A stretch of DNA of 64,000 bases from Hemerocallis citrina. Its lineage: Eukaryota > Streptophyta > Magnoliopsida > Asparagales > Asphodelaceae. The translations under genes were made by a program, and so were the position numbers. The DNA is taken from NCBI GenBank assembly GCA_017893485.1, contig CM030366.1, positions 101,568,953-101,632,952 of the forward strand. Direction: 5' to 3'. Positions 36,412-47,370 of the stretch are shown here, one piece after another (position 1 is the stretch's first letter; each line of letters begins with the position of its first letter). Under the pieces are notes generated by a model that was not told the DNA's origin, did no database searches, and worked only from the letters and a program-made list of their open reading frames with translations.

Positions 36412-38470
36412 CAATGAAAATTTCCAGTATATAAGCATATATGTTTCTCTATTAATTCTTCATCCCAACTAAATCATGATGTTTGTGGCTACAAAAGAAA
36501 CCTGCACAAGGTTTGTTCTCACCCAATTCTTGTACAGATTTGGAGGATTTTGGTATACATACAGCATCCGTCCTTAGTTGACAGTTAACCCATTTTGGTA
36601 AAAAAATCATGCTAAGATGACAATCAGATGCATGAATTCGTCTTCTTTAACAGTAAAACAAAATGAAAATTTTCAGTATCTAAGCATATATGTTTCTCTA
36701 TTAATTCTTCATCCCAACTAAATCATGATGTTTGTGGCTACAAAAGAAGCCTGCACAAGGTTTGTTCTCACCCAATTCTTGTACAGATTTGGAGGATTTT
36801 GGTATACATACAGCATTCTTAGTTGACAGTCAACCCATTTTGGTTAAAAAATCATGCTAAGATGGCAATCAGATGCATGAATTCAGCTTCTTTAACAATA
36901 AAAGAAAATAAAATTTGATTATCTAAGCATATATGTTTCTCTATTAATTCTTCATCCCAACTAAACCATTGATGTATGTGGCTACAAAAGAAACCTGCAC
37001 AAGGTTTGTTCTCACCCAATTCTTGTACAGATTTGGAGGATTTTGGTATACATACAACATCCTTAGTTGACAGTTAACCCATTTTGGTAAAAAAAATCAT
37101 GCTAAGATGACAATCAGATGCATGAATTCAGCATCTTTGATAGTGAAAGAAAATGAAAATTTCCAGTATATAAGCATATATGTTTCTCTATTAATTCTTC
37201 ATCCCAACTAAATCATGATGTTTGTGGCTACAAAAGAAACCTGCACAAGGTTTGTTCTCACCCAATTCTTGTACAGATTTGGAGGATTTTGGTATACATA
37301 CAGCATCCGTCCTTAGTTGACAGTTAACCCTTTTTGGTAAAAAAATCATGCTAAGATGACAATCAGATGCATGAATTCGTCTTCTTTAACAGTAAAAGAA
37401 AATGAAAATTTTCAGTATCTAAGCATATATGTTTCTCTATTAATTCTTCATCCCAACTAAATCATGATGTTTGTGGGTACAAAAGAAACCTGCACAAGGT
37501 TTGTTCAGCCCAATTCTTGTACAGATTTGGAGGATTTTGGTATACATACAGCATCTTTAGTTGACAGTTAACCCATTTTGGTAAAAAATCATGCTAAGAT
37601 GACAATCAGATGCATGAATTCAGCATCTTTGATAGTGAAAGAAAATAAAAATTTCCAGTATATAAGCATATATGTTTCTCTATTAATTCTTCATCCCAAC
37701 TAAACCGTTGATGTTTGTGGCTACAAAAGAAACCTGCACAATGTTTGTTCTCACCCAATTCTTGTACAGATTTGGAGGATTTTGGTATACATACAGCATC
37801 CGTCCTTAGTTGACAGTGAACCCATTTTGGTAAAAAAATCATGCTAACATGGCAATCAGATGCATGAATTCAGCTTCTTTAACAGTAAAAGAAAATGAAA
37901 ATTTCCGGTATCTAAGTATATATGTTTCTCTATTAATTCTTCATCCCAACTAAATCATTCATATTTGTGGCTCCAAAAGAAACCTGCACAAGGGTTGTTC
38001 AGCCCAATTCTTGCACAAATTTGGAGGATTTTGGTATACATACAGCATCCTTAGTTGACAGTCAACCCATTTTGGTAAAAAAATCATGCTAAGATGGCAA
38101 TCAGATGCATGAATTCAGCTTCTTTAACAGTAAAAAAAATGAAAATTTTCAGTATCTAAGCATATATGTTTCTCTATTAATTCTTCATCCCAACTAAACC
38201 ATTGATGTTTGTGGCTACAAAAGAAACCTGCACAAGGTTTGTTCTCACTCAATTCTTGTACAGATTTGGAGGATTTTGGTATACATACAGCATCCGTCCT
38301 TAGTTGACAGTTAACCCATTTTGGTAAAAAAAAATCATGCTAAGATGACAATCAGATGCATGAATTCGTCTTCTTTAACAGTAAAACAAAATGAAAACTT
38401 CCAGTATCTAAGCATATATGTTTCTCTATTAATTCTTCATCCTAACTAAACCATTGATGTTTGTGGCTCA
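36412..38470 (+). repeat. ~247-bp tandem array, nine units
   Basis: The marker AAGCATATATGTTTCTC recurs at 36433, 36682, 36925, 37172, 37421, 37664, 37914 (variant), 38158 and 38410, with steps of 243-252 bases. A single inverted copy lies at about 39000-39300. Confidence 0.93.
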
Positions 38471-38629
38471 AAGAAGATTTTAGATCCAGGATGACAAATT
38501 TTGATTGGGCTTTGAATGGAGATTCTAGTCATAGATCGATTCTTTGGAGCCCAACTTTCTAAAGAAAATGCCATTTGGAAGTATGCGGGTACATGTTTGT
38601 TGGATAACCCAAACTCCCATTTTTATTGA

Positions 38630-38985
38630 AGAAAAATAAGAATAGGGCTCATATCAAGTGTAGTTTTAAGAAACTATCACCGTGGAAGGAAACCAAATAT
38701 AGAAGACAGAAAGAGGAATGGTAGAGAATGAGGATACACCAGGCTAACATAGCGGCATTTTCCTCAACTTTCTCTTATCCCTGCTTTCTCTTCAGCAAAC
38801 GCACATAAAGAGACATCAGCAACAATAGCAAGAGCGACAAGAACTGCAATAATAATAAATTATTATGAACAAGATGTCTCTATATGGGTTTTCAGATCTC
38901 CACTCCAACTCGTCTCTTTCTAATCATAGCCCAATTAAGAACACTTGTTGACAGTCACTAAACAATCCAATCACAGCCCAATCAA
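38630..38985 (+). repeat. ~360-bp direct repeat, copy 2 of 3
   Basis: Same block as at 36050; the third copy is at about 39460-39810. Confidence 0.78.
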
Positions 38986-38999
38986 AATTTGTGATCCTG

Positions 39000-39300
39000 G
39001 ATCTAAAAACTTCAGAATTCCCAAAATCTGTACAAGAATTGGTCAGAACAAACCTTGTGCAGGTTTCTTTTTGAGCCAGAAACATCAATGATTTAGTTGG
39101 GATGAAGAATTAAAAGAGAAACATATATGCTTATATACTGGAAATTTTCATTTTCTTTCACTATCAAAGATGCTCAATTCATGCATCTGATTGTCATCTT
39201 AGCATGCTTTTTTACCAAAATGGGTTAACTGTCAACTAAGGATGCTAGCTGTATACCAAAATCCTCCAAATCTGTACAAGAATTGGGCTGAACAAACCTT
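39000..39300 (-). repeat. Inverted copy of the 247-bp unit
   Basis: Reverse complement of the array unit, including the inverse of the AAGCATATATG marker near 39125. It ends in AACAAACCTTGTG near 39300. Confidence 0.85.
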
Positions 39301-39459
39301 GTGTGCAGGTCATAGAATGTCATCTAAGCATGCTATATGCCAAAGTGGGGTTGGTCATAGAATGCATGAACGACAGGTATTAGTGTTTGTGAGTATGCAG
39401 TGGGGTGCAGCTATGATCACTAGTTGGATCACCAAAACTCCCAATTTTATTGAAGAACA

Positions 39460-39810
39460 ATAAGAACATGGCTCATATCAAGTGTAGTTTTACGGAACTG
39501 TCATCGTGGAAGGAAACCAATTTAATACAGAAGCCATAAATGGAGCCAGAAAGAGGAATGGTAGAGAATGAGGATACACCAGGCTAACATAGCGGCATTT
39601 TCCTCAACTCTCTCTCATCCCTTCTTTCTCTTCAACACACGCACACAAAAAGACATCAGCAACAACAGCAAGAGGGGGTTGGTCCAACAATAATAATAGA
39701 TTATAATAAACGAGATGTCTTTATATGGGTTTCCAGATCTCCACTCGAGCCCTTTCTTTCTAATCACAGCCCAATTAAGAAACATAGACGACAGCCACTA
39801 GACGACAGCC
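39460..39810 (+). repeat. ~360-bp direct repeat, copy 3 of 3
   Basis: Same block as at 36050 and 38630, directly next to the 3' end of the transposase-like gene. Confidence 0.78.
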
Positions 39811-39883
39811 ACAATGCAGACTTACAAACACTAATACGTGTCTTTCATGCATTCAAAATTATAATCTCTTCAAAATTACCAAT

Positions 39884-41401
39884 TTAAAGACTTATCGGTG
39901 GTGGGACTTGAGATTGCTGCCCTATTAACTGGGCCATTTGTTCTTGGAGGAGTGCCACTTGTGCCTTTAATGAAGTCATCTCCTCGTCCCGAGACCCACT
40001 TGAAGTAGATTCACTCCGCCCGAATAACCACGAGGGGGTTGGGCCTAGCCCCATACCACGGACATGTCCATACCTCTCCTTTCCCCTAACTGCGGTCATG
40101 GCAAGTCGCTGGCGAGTACGGAAATCTGTGGATGCCATCGTGGGGTCAGAATCTGAAGCGGAAGAGATTTCACCAAACTTTTCCCGAGCGTTAGTCTGTA
40201 AAAGGACATAACAATTAGAGTTAAAAGCAGATGAGATTTCGACAAATTATTAGCCATTTACAAAAACAGCAAGAGATCATCAAAAAGTAAACACAACTGA
40301 AGATATATATAAACAATAACATTGCTATAGCCTATATATAGTAGTAAATTTCTAATTACCACAATCCGTTCTGCCTCAGGACTCGCATACGTCCCATCCT
40401 TCGACTTGTGGGTGGCATCGAAAAAATCTATGTCGCCAAACTCCGTAGGACCCCCCAAATCTTCTTCCTATATATTAGTAAGATGAAATGTTTATAAACA
40501 AATAACTGTAATTCAAAAATGTTCAATTTGATTGCGCCTACCAATTTTTCCCGAACCAGAGCAAAGCTCTGTGTACCAGCAGTGTGCAATACTAGCTGCT
40601 TTGACCTACTGGCAACACCCACCTCCGCCCTTTTCTGTACATGGCACAGTGAAGTTAACAAAAAATTTAATTAGAGTAGCCATACAACCACAAAGTCATT
40701 AAATTTTGGTTAGTAATGTAAATACCTGACCGACCGCCAAACACCAGTAATGCAAAAGGAATTGCCAATCTGAAGGCTCCACATTCGGTGGCACAGCCCC
40801 TGCATTATCCGCCTCTGTGAGGTCTTGTCAAAAAACCTAGACTTCAAGTCACTCTTGTAGTCCCTCCACTTTTTGGAGAGTGACTTTTCAACCCAAGGCG
40901 TAAGAGTGTCCGAGAACGAGAAGTATTACTGCAAATTTTATGAAGTTTAACAAATGATAACTGAATTGCATAAACCGAATACCCATCACTAAAAATACAT
41001 ATTTCAATAATATTTGAGCCTACCAATTATTTATTTTAGATGAGAAATACCTTGATTGTTGTAATTACAGTTGCCTTTGTCGTGGTTGGCACCTTCGGCC
41101 AACTCTCGTACGACAAAAGAATTATCTGTGGGTTCCTTGCTATTACCCCAATAAAGGATGAGAATTTGCTTGCATTATCACCAACCGGTTGCCCGACACT
41201 GTTTTCCTCCACCACAATCCTTTCGTCATTATTAAGTTTCCATATGCTCGGCATCTTAGTTCGCCCTCGATGTTTTTTGATAGTGGGCGGCGTGCTACCC
41301 TCTCCCTCCTCTGTTTGACTGCCACTATTATATAGTGGCTGCTCATCCCCATGGCTTTCGTTGCCATCATTTATGTTTATCCGTTTTCCATACCTAGGCA
41401 T
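39884..41401 (-). pseudogene. Transposase_24 (Ptta/En-Spm type) gene, broken
   Basis: Minus strand. Five exon-like pieces have plausible splice sites: 41051-41401, 40726-40928, 40542-40634, 40360-40467 and 39884-40195. The first reads MPRYGKR and later IWKLN, GQPVGDNASKFSSFIGV; the second WVEKSLSKKWRDYKSDLKSR and PPNVEPSDWQFLLHYW; the third KQLVLHTAGTQSFALVREKL; the fourth DFFDATHKSKDG; the last YGHVRGMGLGP, a coiled segment and PPPISL. This order is typical of the plant Ptta/En-Spm family (PF03004), whose exact role in CACTA transposition is less clear than that of TnpD. Joining exons 1 and 2 gives an immediate stop, and exon 2 has a frameshift. Confidence 0.8.
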
Positions 41402-41450
41402 CTTGTACCTGTCAAAGATTTAATAAATTTATTAGAGGAGAAAAATTAAT

Positions 41451-42090
41451 CAACCCATTTTGGTAAAAAAATCATGCTAAGATGACAATCAGATGCATGA
41501 GTTCAGCATCTTTGATAGTGAAAGAAAATGAAAATTTGCAGTATCTAAGCATATATGTTTCTCTATTAATTCTTCATCCCAACTAAACCATTGATGTTTG
41601 TGGCTACAAAAGCAACCTGCGCAAGGTTTGTTCAGCCCACTTCTTGTACAGATCCGGAAATTTTGGTATACATACAGTATCCTTAGTTGACAGTGAACCC
41701 ATTTTGGTAAAAAAATCATGCTAAGATGGCAATCAGATGCATGAATTCAGCTTCTTTAACAGTAAAAGGAAATGAAAATTCCCGGTATCTAAGCATATAT
41801 GTTTCTCTATTAATTCTTCATCCCAACTAAATCATTCATGTTTGTGGCTCCAAAAGAAACCTGCACAAGGTTTGTTCAGCCCAATTCTTGCACAGATTTG
41901 GAGGATTTTGATATACATACAGCATCCTTAGTTGACAGTCAACCCATTTTGATAAAAAAATCATGCTAAGATGGCAATCAGATGCATGAATTCAGCTTCT
42001 TTAACAGTAAAAGAAAATGAAAATTTCCAGTATCTAAGCATATATGTTTCTCTATTGATGTTTGTGGCTACAAAAGAAACCTGCACACTA
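41451..42090 (+). repeat. ~245-bp tandem array, three units
   Basis: Same unit as the 36412-38470 array; markers at 41547, 41791 and 42036. It lies upstream of the minus-strand transposase-like gene, so the gene is bracketed by arrays of one repeat. Confidence 0.92.
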
Positions 42091-42924
42091 ATTAACAGAA
42101 AGGGTAATTATCACACTACCATATAACTAAAGAAAATTGCATATTTCTCAAATGTATGCCTCTTCTATGAAATTTTAATTGTTACCTGCGAGGAGATATT
42201 GATCTAGACCGGAAACGACCGGGCCTACGAATGGGAGAACGGCTACGGCGGCGAGGTGGAGGTGGCCGTGTCAGTGGGGACTGGGGCTGTCGGGCCAAAA
42301 GGGGACTGGGGCTGTCGGAGGAGTTTTTGACGATGGGGGGGGAGGGGCTGGGGCTGTCGGAGATGGCGACGATGGAGGATATGGAGACGATGATGGTGGG
42401 GCTGTCGGAGGCTCCTTTCGAACGCCTCTCGGATCGGGCATTTTGGGAACTCCAAAATCGACGGTGAGAGAGAGAGAGAGAGGGAAGACGGGGGAAGGAG
42501 GGAGTTTTGATCGGGTATCGGAACTCCAAAATCGACGAAGGAGAAGGAGGGAAAATGAAGGGCTTCGCGCAAAAAAATTGGGTTTGGGAAAAAAGGGTGC
42601 GAAATGTTAGGGTTTGCGGGGATTTATCCCAATTAATTCACCGGCGTTTTAATAAACAAACGCCGGTGAATGGGAGTAGATTTCTGGTCGCATTTCACGT
42701 GTATATTCGCCGGCGCGTTTCATTAAAATGCCAGTGAATATTACCCTTCACCGTCGGTTTATCACAAAACGCCGGTGAATATCATAATTCCCCGGCGTTT
42801 TATGGAGGCCACCGGCGTATAGCCATCGAATCTGACGCCCTTTCCTGGTGTCTTCCTACCCCAGCGTGAATGGTAAAACGTCGGGGTAGATACGCCGGTA
42901 AATCCATCATGTGTTGTAGTGTTG

Positions 42925-43097
42925 CTTTTAAATTTGTGATTGCATCAGCACTGCTTTGTGGATGAATGAATATTGAATTGGATCATGCGTGCACAATGAT
43001 AGATAGGACACTTACCTTAAAAAAGCTCTTAATAGTGTATCATTATATATACATGATATATATGAAAAAAACTTTTGATATATAATCCGCAATGCTT
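42925..43097. other. Short unique interval between CACTA and Copia
   Basis: AT-rich; nothing recognised. It continues at 46181 across the Copia insertion. Confidence 0.5.
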
Positions 43098-43102
43098 TAG
43101 AT

Positions 43103-43854
43103 TGCTAGGAATTAATGAAGATCTTGTTGAGTCTTTGACACAATTAACACAAAACCACCAAACAAGATTAGATCACACCAAACACACAAAACACACAAGA
43201 GTTGTCCTGTTTGGGGCTTTCGCCTTAATCCGGGGGAGGAAGAACCGGGATATTATTCAACTAGAGAAAAATACAAGAATATTACAATTCTCACCACGAC
43301 CCTCTCTCAAGCCTAATGAAATTTGATGTTGCTTACAATGGGGAAACTCTCTCACACTCTCAGATGAAGTACTCTCTTCTTCTATTCAGCACTCAATAGA
43401 ATTATCATGATCTATGAGCCGTTACAATTGTTTATATAGATCTAGAGACAAACCCTAAGTTGATATCTTGTTACAATAGCCATTGGATATTACGTAAGAG
43501 ATAACCCTACGATAGGAGCCACACGATCCAACTTGAAGAGCAAGTTAGGCTATTCACGAATCACCTAGATTCAAACCCGAAACCCCATCAGCGCCGCTGT
43601 CGGTCTACCTACCCCTAAGGTACGGTCGACCGCAACCTTCTGAAGTCCACCCGAGAGCAAGCCGGTCGACCGCACAGTCGACCACTGTCTCGCTGCAGTA
43701 GTGCGATCGACCGACCCCAAGGTCCAGTCGACCGCAACCCCACGTTGCCTTCTGCTGACTGTTTCTTGCCTCCACTTCGTTTTCAATCGCCTTTGTCTCT
43801 CCATCATCTTATCGTCTTCTTATCCAATCTCGTATGCAAAACATAAGCCCAACA
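43103..43854 (-). repeat. 3' LTR of Copia copy 2
   Basis: 752 bp in plus coordinates, ending AAGCCCAACA at 43854. Palindrome cluster at about 43595-43735. Confidence 0.9.
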
Positions 43855-44018
43855 ATCTTCACCTTGGATTGCATATGCATGAATTCATACCTGTGTGATT
43901 TAAAACTCTTCTAGATCTTTCTTCTCTGCTTTGGAAACATGTTTCAATGGCTTCTCCTGCTAGTTGAACAAATGTCCATCTGTTTTCCTCCAGCTGTATG
44001 CCCCCCTCAAGGGCACAC

Positions 44019-45137
44019 CTATGTAGATGTAATCATGGAGGTGTCACCCTCCACACAAACTCCACCTACATCAAGGTTTTCTCTACCTTCCAACGATATT
44101 CGAATGTTGCAGTTTTGCGTCGGTAATTCTAGTGATGGCTTACTAGATAATGCTTTAGGAACAATGGGCTTCCATACACTCGACCGAGTTTTTCTGCTCC
44201 CACAAAGCTGGTAAAGGTTGTGTTGAACCTGCCCAATCCCTCTCTTACCCTTCATTATCTTACGACAACTATTCCAAATTGTCAAAACTCTACCTCGAGC
44301 TGTGTACTTACAGCCATGAGCATCAAGAGTACCCAAGGATATAAGATTCTTCTGTATCGAAGGAATATGCATGACCTCTTCTGGTGTGAACCCTTTACCA
44401 TCTGGCATCTCTAATTCAACTGTTCCCTCACCCACTATTTCACAAATCTCACCACTCCCAGTTCTCACACTACGGCATGTTGATGACTTGTAAGTAGAAA
44501 ACATCTCCCTCTCGGAGCAAATATGAGAAGAACTTCCCGAATCAAGATACCAACTCGAATTCACCTCTGAAGAACTTGAAACAAGAAGACAACAGTCAAC
44601 ATTATTACTTGACTCAATTGCACTGACTATATGGGCATGTTCCCCTCCTTTAGTAGCACTCTTCTGATTCAACCACTTGTGACAGTCTCTCTTGTAATGC
44701 CCAACTCCTTTACAGCAATGGCAACGAATCTTACCCTTGTGTGCCGCATCCCTTCTAATTGAAGTATCACCATTCACCTCAAAACACCCTAAAGAAGTAG
44801 ACCCTCCTTTATGAGTCTCCTTTCTTAGTTCATCTTCCTTCAGACCCTTAATCACCCCGGATACAGTAAGTGTCTCCTTGGCCGATTTCCTATGTAGCAT
44901 GGTAGTTATCAAGTGATCATAAGAAGTTGGTAGTGAATATATCAAGTTGAAAGCTTTATCCTCTTTGCTAAGATCATCAGCATTAATCGCCTTCAGTTCA
45001 GATATTACTTTATTGAACTCCACAATATGATCTTGAAGATGGCTACCTTCCTTTGTTGATAACCTAAATAGCTTCCTTTTCCAATACATCCGGTCTAGCA
45101 ATGACGATCCCGAGTAGTTAGTTTTGAGTCTCGCCAT
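44019..45137 (-). CDS. Copia gag-protease polyprotein (no pol)
   Basis: A 372-codon open frame. It holds the gag body (LKTNYSGSS, IVEFNKVISELKAINADDL, FNLIYSLPTSYDHLITTML), an intact CCHC zinc knuckle CHCCKGVGHYKRDC, the aspartic protease motif YLDSGSSSH, and the pre-integrase tail (PSIQKNLISLGTLDAHGCKY, HNLYQLCG). It then stops; integrase, RT and RNase H do not follow. The N-terminal 90 codons lie in another frame at 45095-45367 (MKIKRFDSKINFNLWKVDMY...SLW), joined by a one-base shift near 45135. Gag binds and packages RNA, and the protease would cut it. Except for that shift it looks recently functional. Confidence 0.88.
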   Translation of the reverse strand: MARLKTNYSGSSLLDRMYWKRKLFRLSTKEGSHLQDHIVEFNKVISELKAINADDLSKEDKAFNLIYSLPTSYDHLITTMLHRKSAKETLTVSGVIKGLKEDELRKETHKGGSTSLGCFEVNGDTSIRRDAAHKGKIRCHCCKGVGHYKRDCHKWLNQKSATKGGEHAHIVSAIESSNNVDCCLLVSSSSEVNSSWYLDSGSSSHICSEREMFSTYKSSTCRSVRTGSGEICEIVGEGTVELEMPDGKGFTPEEVMHIPSIQKNLISLGTLDAHGCKYTARGRVLTIWNSCRKIMKGKRGIGQVQHNLYQLCGSRKTRSSVWKPIVPKALSSKPSLELPTQNCNIRISLEGRENLDVGGVCVEGDTSMITST

Positions 45138-45367
45138 AGACTCGCCGCACTTTTCTCCTCAAGGATATTACACTTGACTTCGTCCGTCAATTGCAACCAG
45201 ATTAAACTCGAGGCCTTCAAACAAATCTCATCCCATTTCTCTTGCTGCATGTCGGTTGGTTTCTTCTCTTCTAGGGCAAGGTGCAAGTCCTTCTGAACCA
45301 AAACATCATACATGTCCACCTTCCATAGATTGAAGTTGATCTTACTGTCAAACCGCTTGATCTTCAT
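45095..45367 (-). CDS. N-terminal part of Copia gag (frameshifted)
   Basis: 90 codons beginning MKIKRFDSKINFN, the standard Copia gag start, just after the primer site. The frame leaves the gag reading at SLWRDSK; the homologous reading LWARLKTNY continues in the frame of 44019-45137. Confidence 0.8.
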   Translation of the reverse strand: MKIKRFDSKINFNLWKVDMYDVLVQKDLHLALEEKKPTDMQQEKWDEICLKASSLIWLQLTDEVKCNILEEKSAASLWRDSKLTTRDRHC

Positions 45368-45430
45368 CTTTTAATCTACCATCTCCAAGGAACTTGAACA
45401 AACCCACGAATCCTGATTGCTCTGATACCA

Positions 45431-46175
45431 CTAAAATTATGAGGATCTTGTTGAGTCTTTGACACAATCAACATAAAACCACCAAGCAAAATTAGATCAC
45501 ACCAAACACATAAAACACACAAGAGTTGTCCCGGTTGGGGCTTTTGCCTTAATTCTGGGAAGGAAGAACTGAGATATTATTCAACTAGAGAAAATACAAG
45601 AATATTACAATTCTCACCACGATCCTCTCTCAAGCCTAATGGAACTTGATGCTGCTTACAATGGAGAAACTCTCACACACTCTTAGATGAAGTACTCTCT
45701 TCTTCTATTCAGCAATCAATAGAATCATCATGATCTATGAGCCGTTACAATTGTTTATATAGATCCAGAGACAAATCCTAAGTTGATATCTTGTTACAAT
45801 AGCCATTGAATATTACATAAGAGATAACCCTACGATAGGAGCCACACGATCCAACTTGAAGAGCAAGTTGGGCTATTCACGATTCACCTAGATTCAAACC
45901 CGAAAACCCATCAGTGCCGCTGTTGGTCGACCTACCCCCAAGGTACGGTCGACCGCAACCTTCTGAAGTCCACCCGAGAGCAAGCCGGTCGACCGCGCAT
46001 TCGACCGCTGTCTCGCTACAGTAGAGCGGTCGACCACCCAAGGTCCAGTCGACCGCAACCCCACGTTGCCTTCTGCTGACTATTTCTTGCCTCCACTCCG
46101 TTTCCAATCGCCTTTGTCTCTCCATCGTCTTATCGTCTTCTTATCCAATCTCGTATGCAAGACATAAACCCAACA
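45431..46175 (-). repeat. 5' LTR of Copia copy 2
   Basis: 745 bp; its element-side end lacks the usual CA, since the TAG runs directly into the primer site. Palindrome cluster at about 45925-46055. Confidence 0.88.
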
Positions 46176-46180
46176 TAGAT

Positions 46181-47016
46181 GTCTTGTGTCACACATTATA
46201 TACATAAGCTCTATATGGATGATCTTGATTATATATAGTTCAACGATGCAAAAGTTATATTGATGAAGATATTGGAGGAAAATTATTAATCAAATTTTGA
46301 AACATTGAGTTGGTTCAATAGTATAATATATGTTTGTAATGTTGATTACTTCGATCCAGACAATCTTATTTTTTTGATCTACGAAAAGAATCCATTTATT
46401 TCTGAATCAAATGTTTGTCTTGATTTGTTGTTTCGCAACCTAGCCTTTTAATCAATCAACTATTCTTTCAACGGAAAAAATCATTTGTAATATTTATCAT
46501 GCTTTTAAAGATTATATTTGAATTGCTGTTAAATTAAACAACTACAAGCATGTCTAAAGAGACAAAACGGGTGATGATACCTAGTAGTTTTGACCTTGCT
46601 GTTTAGCTTCATTATATTAAAGAAAGAAAATAATAAAATCCATTGTTATGATTACAACGAACAAATTAAGGTATTGCTTTAACAAAGAAAACCAATAAAC
46701 AAACAAAATGAGAGAATATTTATTTGATCAAACATAAAGGTTGTAGCCATATACTTACACATCTTTTTCTTATAAAAAATTTAATGATAAAAGTGTTATT
46801 CAAACTTTTGATCTCTTGCTTATTAACGAGTAGATTAACTTCTATATCCTAATAGCACTTGTCAAGTAAGTGCAAATATTTCTTATTCACATAGAAAAAA
46901 AAGTGGGCAGCTGTGTTTCTCTATTTAAATGATACAAGTCCCATAACTAAAATAATATTCAGAAAATTAGGAGAGGTTAGATATTGTTGCTGTTCCAGAA
47001 CATCTATAATCTCTAA
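46181..47016. other. Intergenic, no gene seen
   Basis: AT-rich host sequence between the Copia element and the 3' side of ICL. No repeats, ORFs or RNA genes recognised. Confidence 0.5.
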
Positions 47017-47192
47017 TCTCTAAAATTATAATTGAAGAAGGTCTTAGTGTCATTTGTAAATCTATCAATGCGTGCAACGAACATGCATAACTATTACAAA
47101 GGATGTCTTAGGTTCAAGCCTAGACTATGTCTGAATTTTTACTTTAAAAAAATATATTTATTACGATGTGCATAGCACGTATAAATTATTAG
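47017..47192 (+). mobile_element. Helitron-like mini element, 176 bp
   Basis: Starts A|TCTCTAAAATTATAAT and ends in a hairpin-like GTGC..GCAC region and TTAG|T (CTAG in the sister copy at 48447-48623). It lies just past the ICL 3' UTR region. Confidence 0.6.
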
Positions 47193-47370
47193 TCTTTTAA
47201 CATCAAAATACAAATACAAACATAATTCTCCAATACAACAACTTGGAGAGAGTGGCCCTCCATACAAAAACAGTCAAGAAGCCCACTCTCCATGGTATTA
47301 ATTATTACAGACATTATTTGTCTCCCTGTTATGACATGCACTGATTCCTGTACTACATGGATCAAAACTC
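47193..47370 (-). other. Likely ICL 3' untranslated region
   Basis: Sequence between the stop codon and the mini element at 47017-47192. A TTGTATTTGTATTTT region may act as a plant polyadenylation element. No exact end can be set. Confidence 0.45.

Larger units (their letters stand above)
34648..42921 (-). mobile_element. CACTA transposon (8.3 kb)
   Basis: Ends CACTACAACACA at 34648 and its inverse TGTGTTGTAGTG ending at 42921, with TTG target duplications (34645-34647 and 42922-42924). Subterminal regions at both ends are packed with ACCGGCGTTT / AACGCCGGTG motifs (34670-35215 and 42640-42900). The interior carries a broken Transposase_24-type gene (39884-41401, minus) and large direct repeats. 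No Transposase_21 (TnpD-type) coding region was found, so the copy is non-autonomous. Confidence 0.93.
43103..46175 (-). mobile_element. Short Copia element with gag-protease only, copy 2
   Basis: Minus strand. LTRs at 43103-43854 and 45431-46175; TAGAT target duplications at 43098-43102 and 46176-46180. The primer site (TGGTATCAGAGC, minus) is at 45419-45430, directly against the 5' LTR. The internal part of about 1.58 kb has one gag-protease frame and ends in a purine-rich tract. No RT, RNase H or integrase core is present. The interior is colinear with the copy at 23052-26078, so this is a distinct short family rather than a random deletion. Confidence 0.93.
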
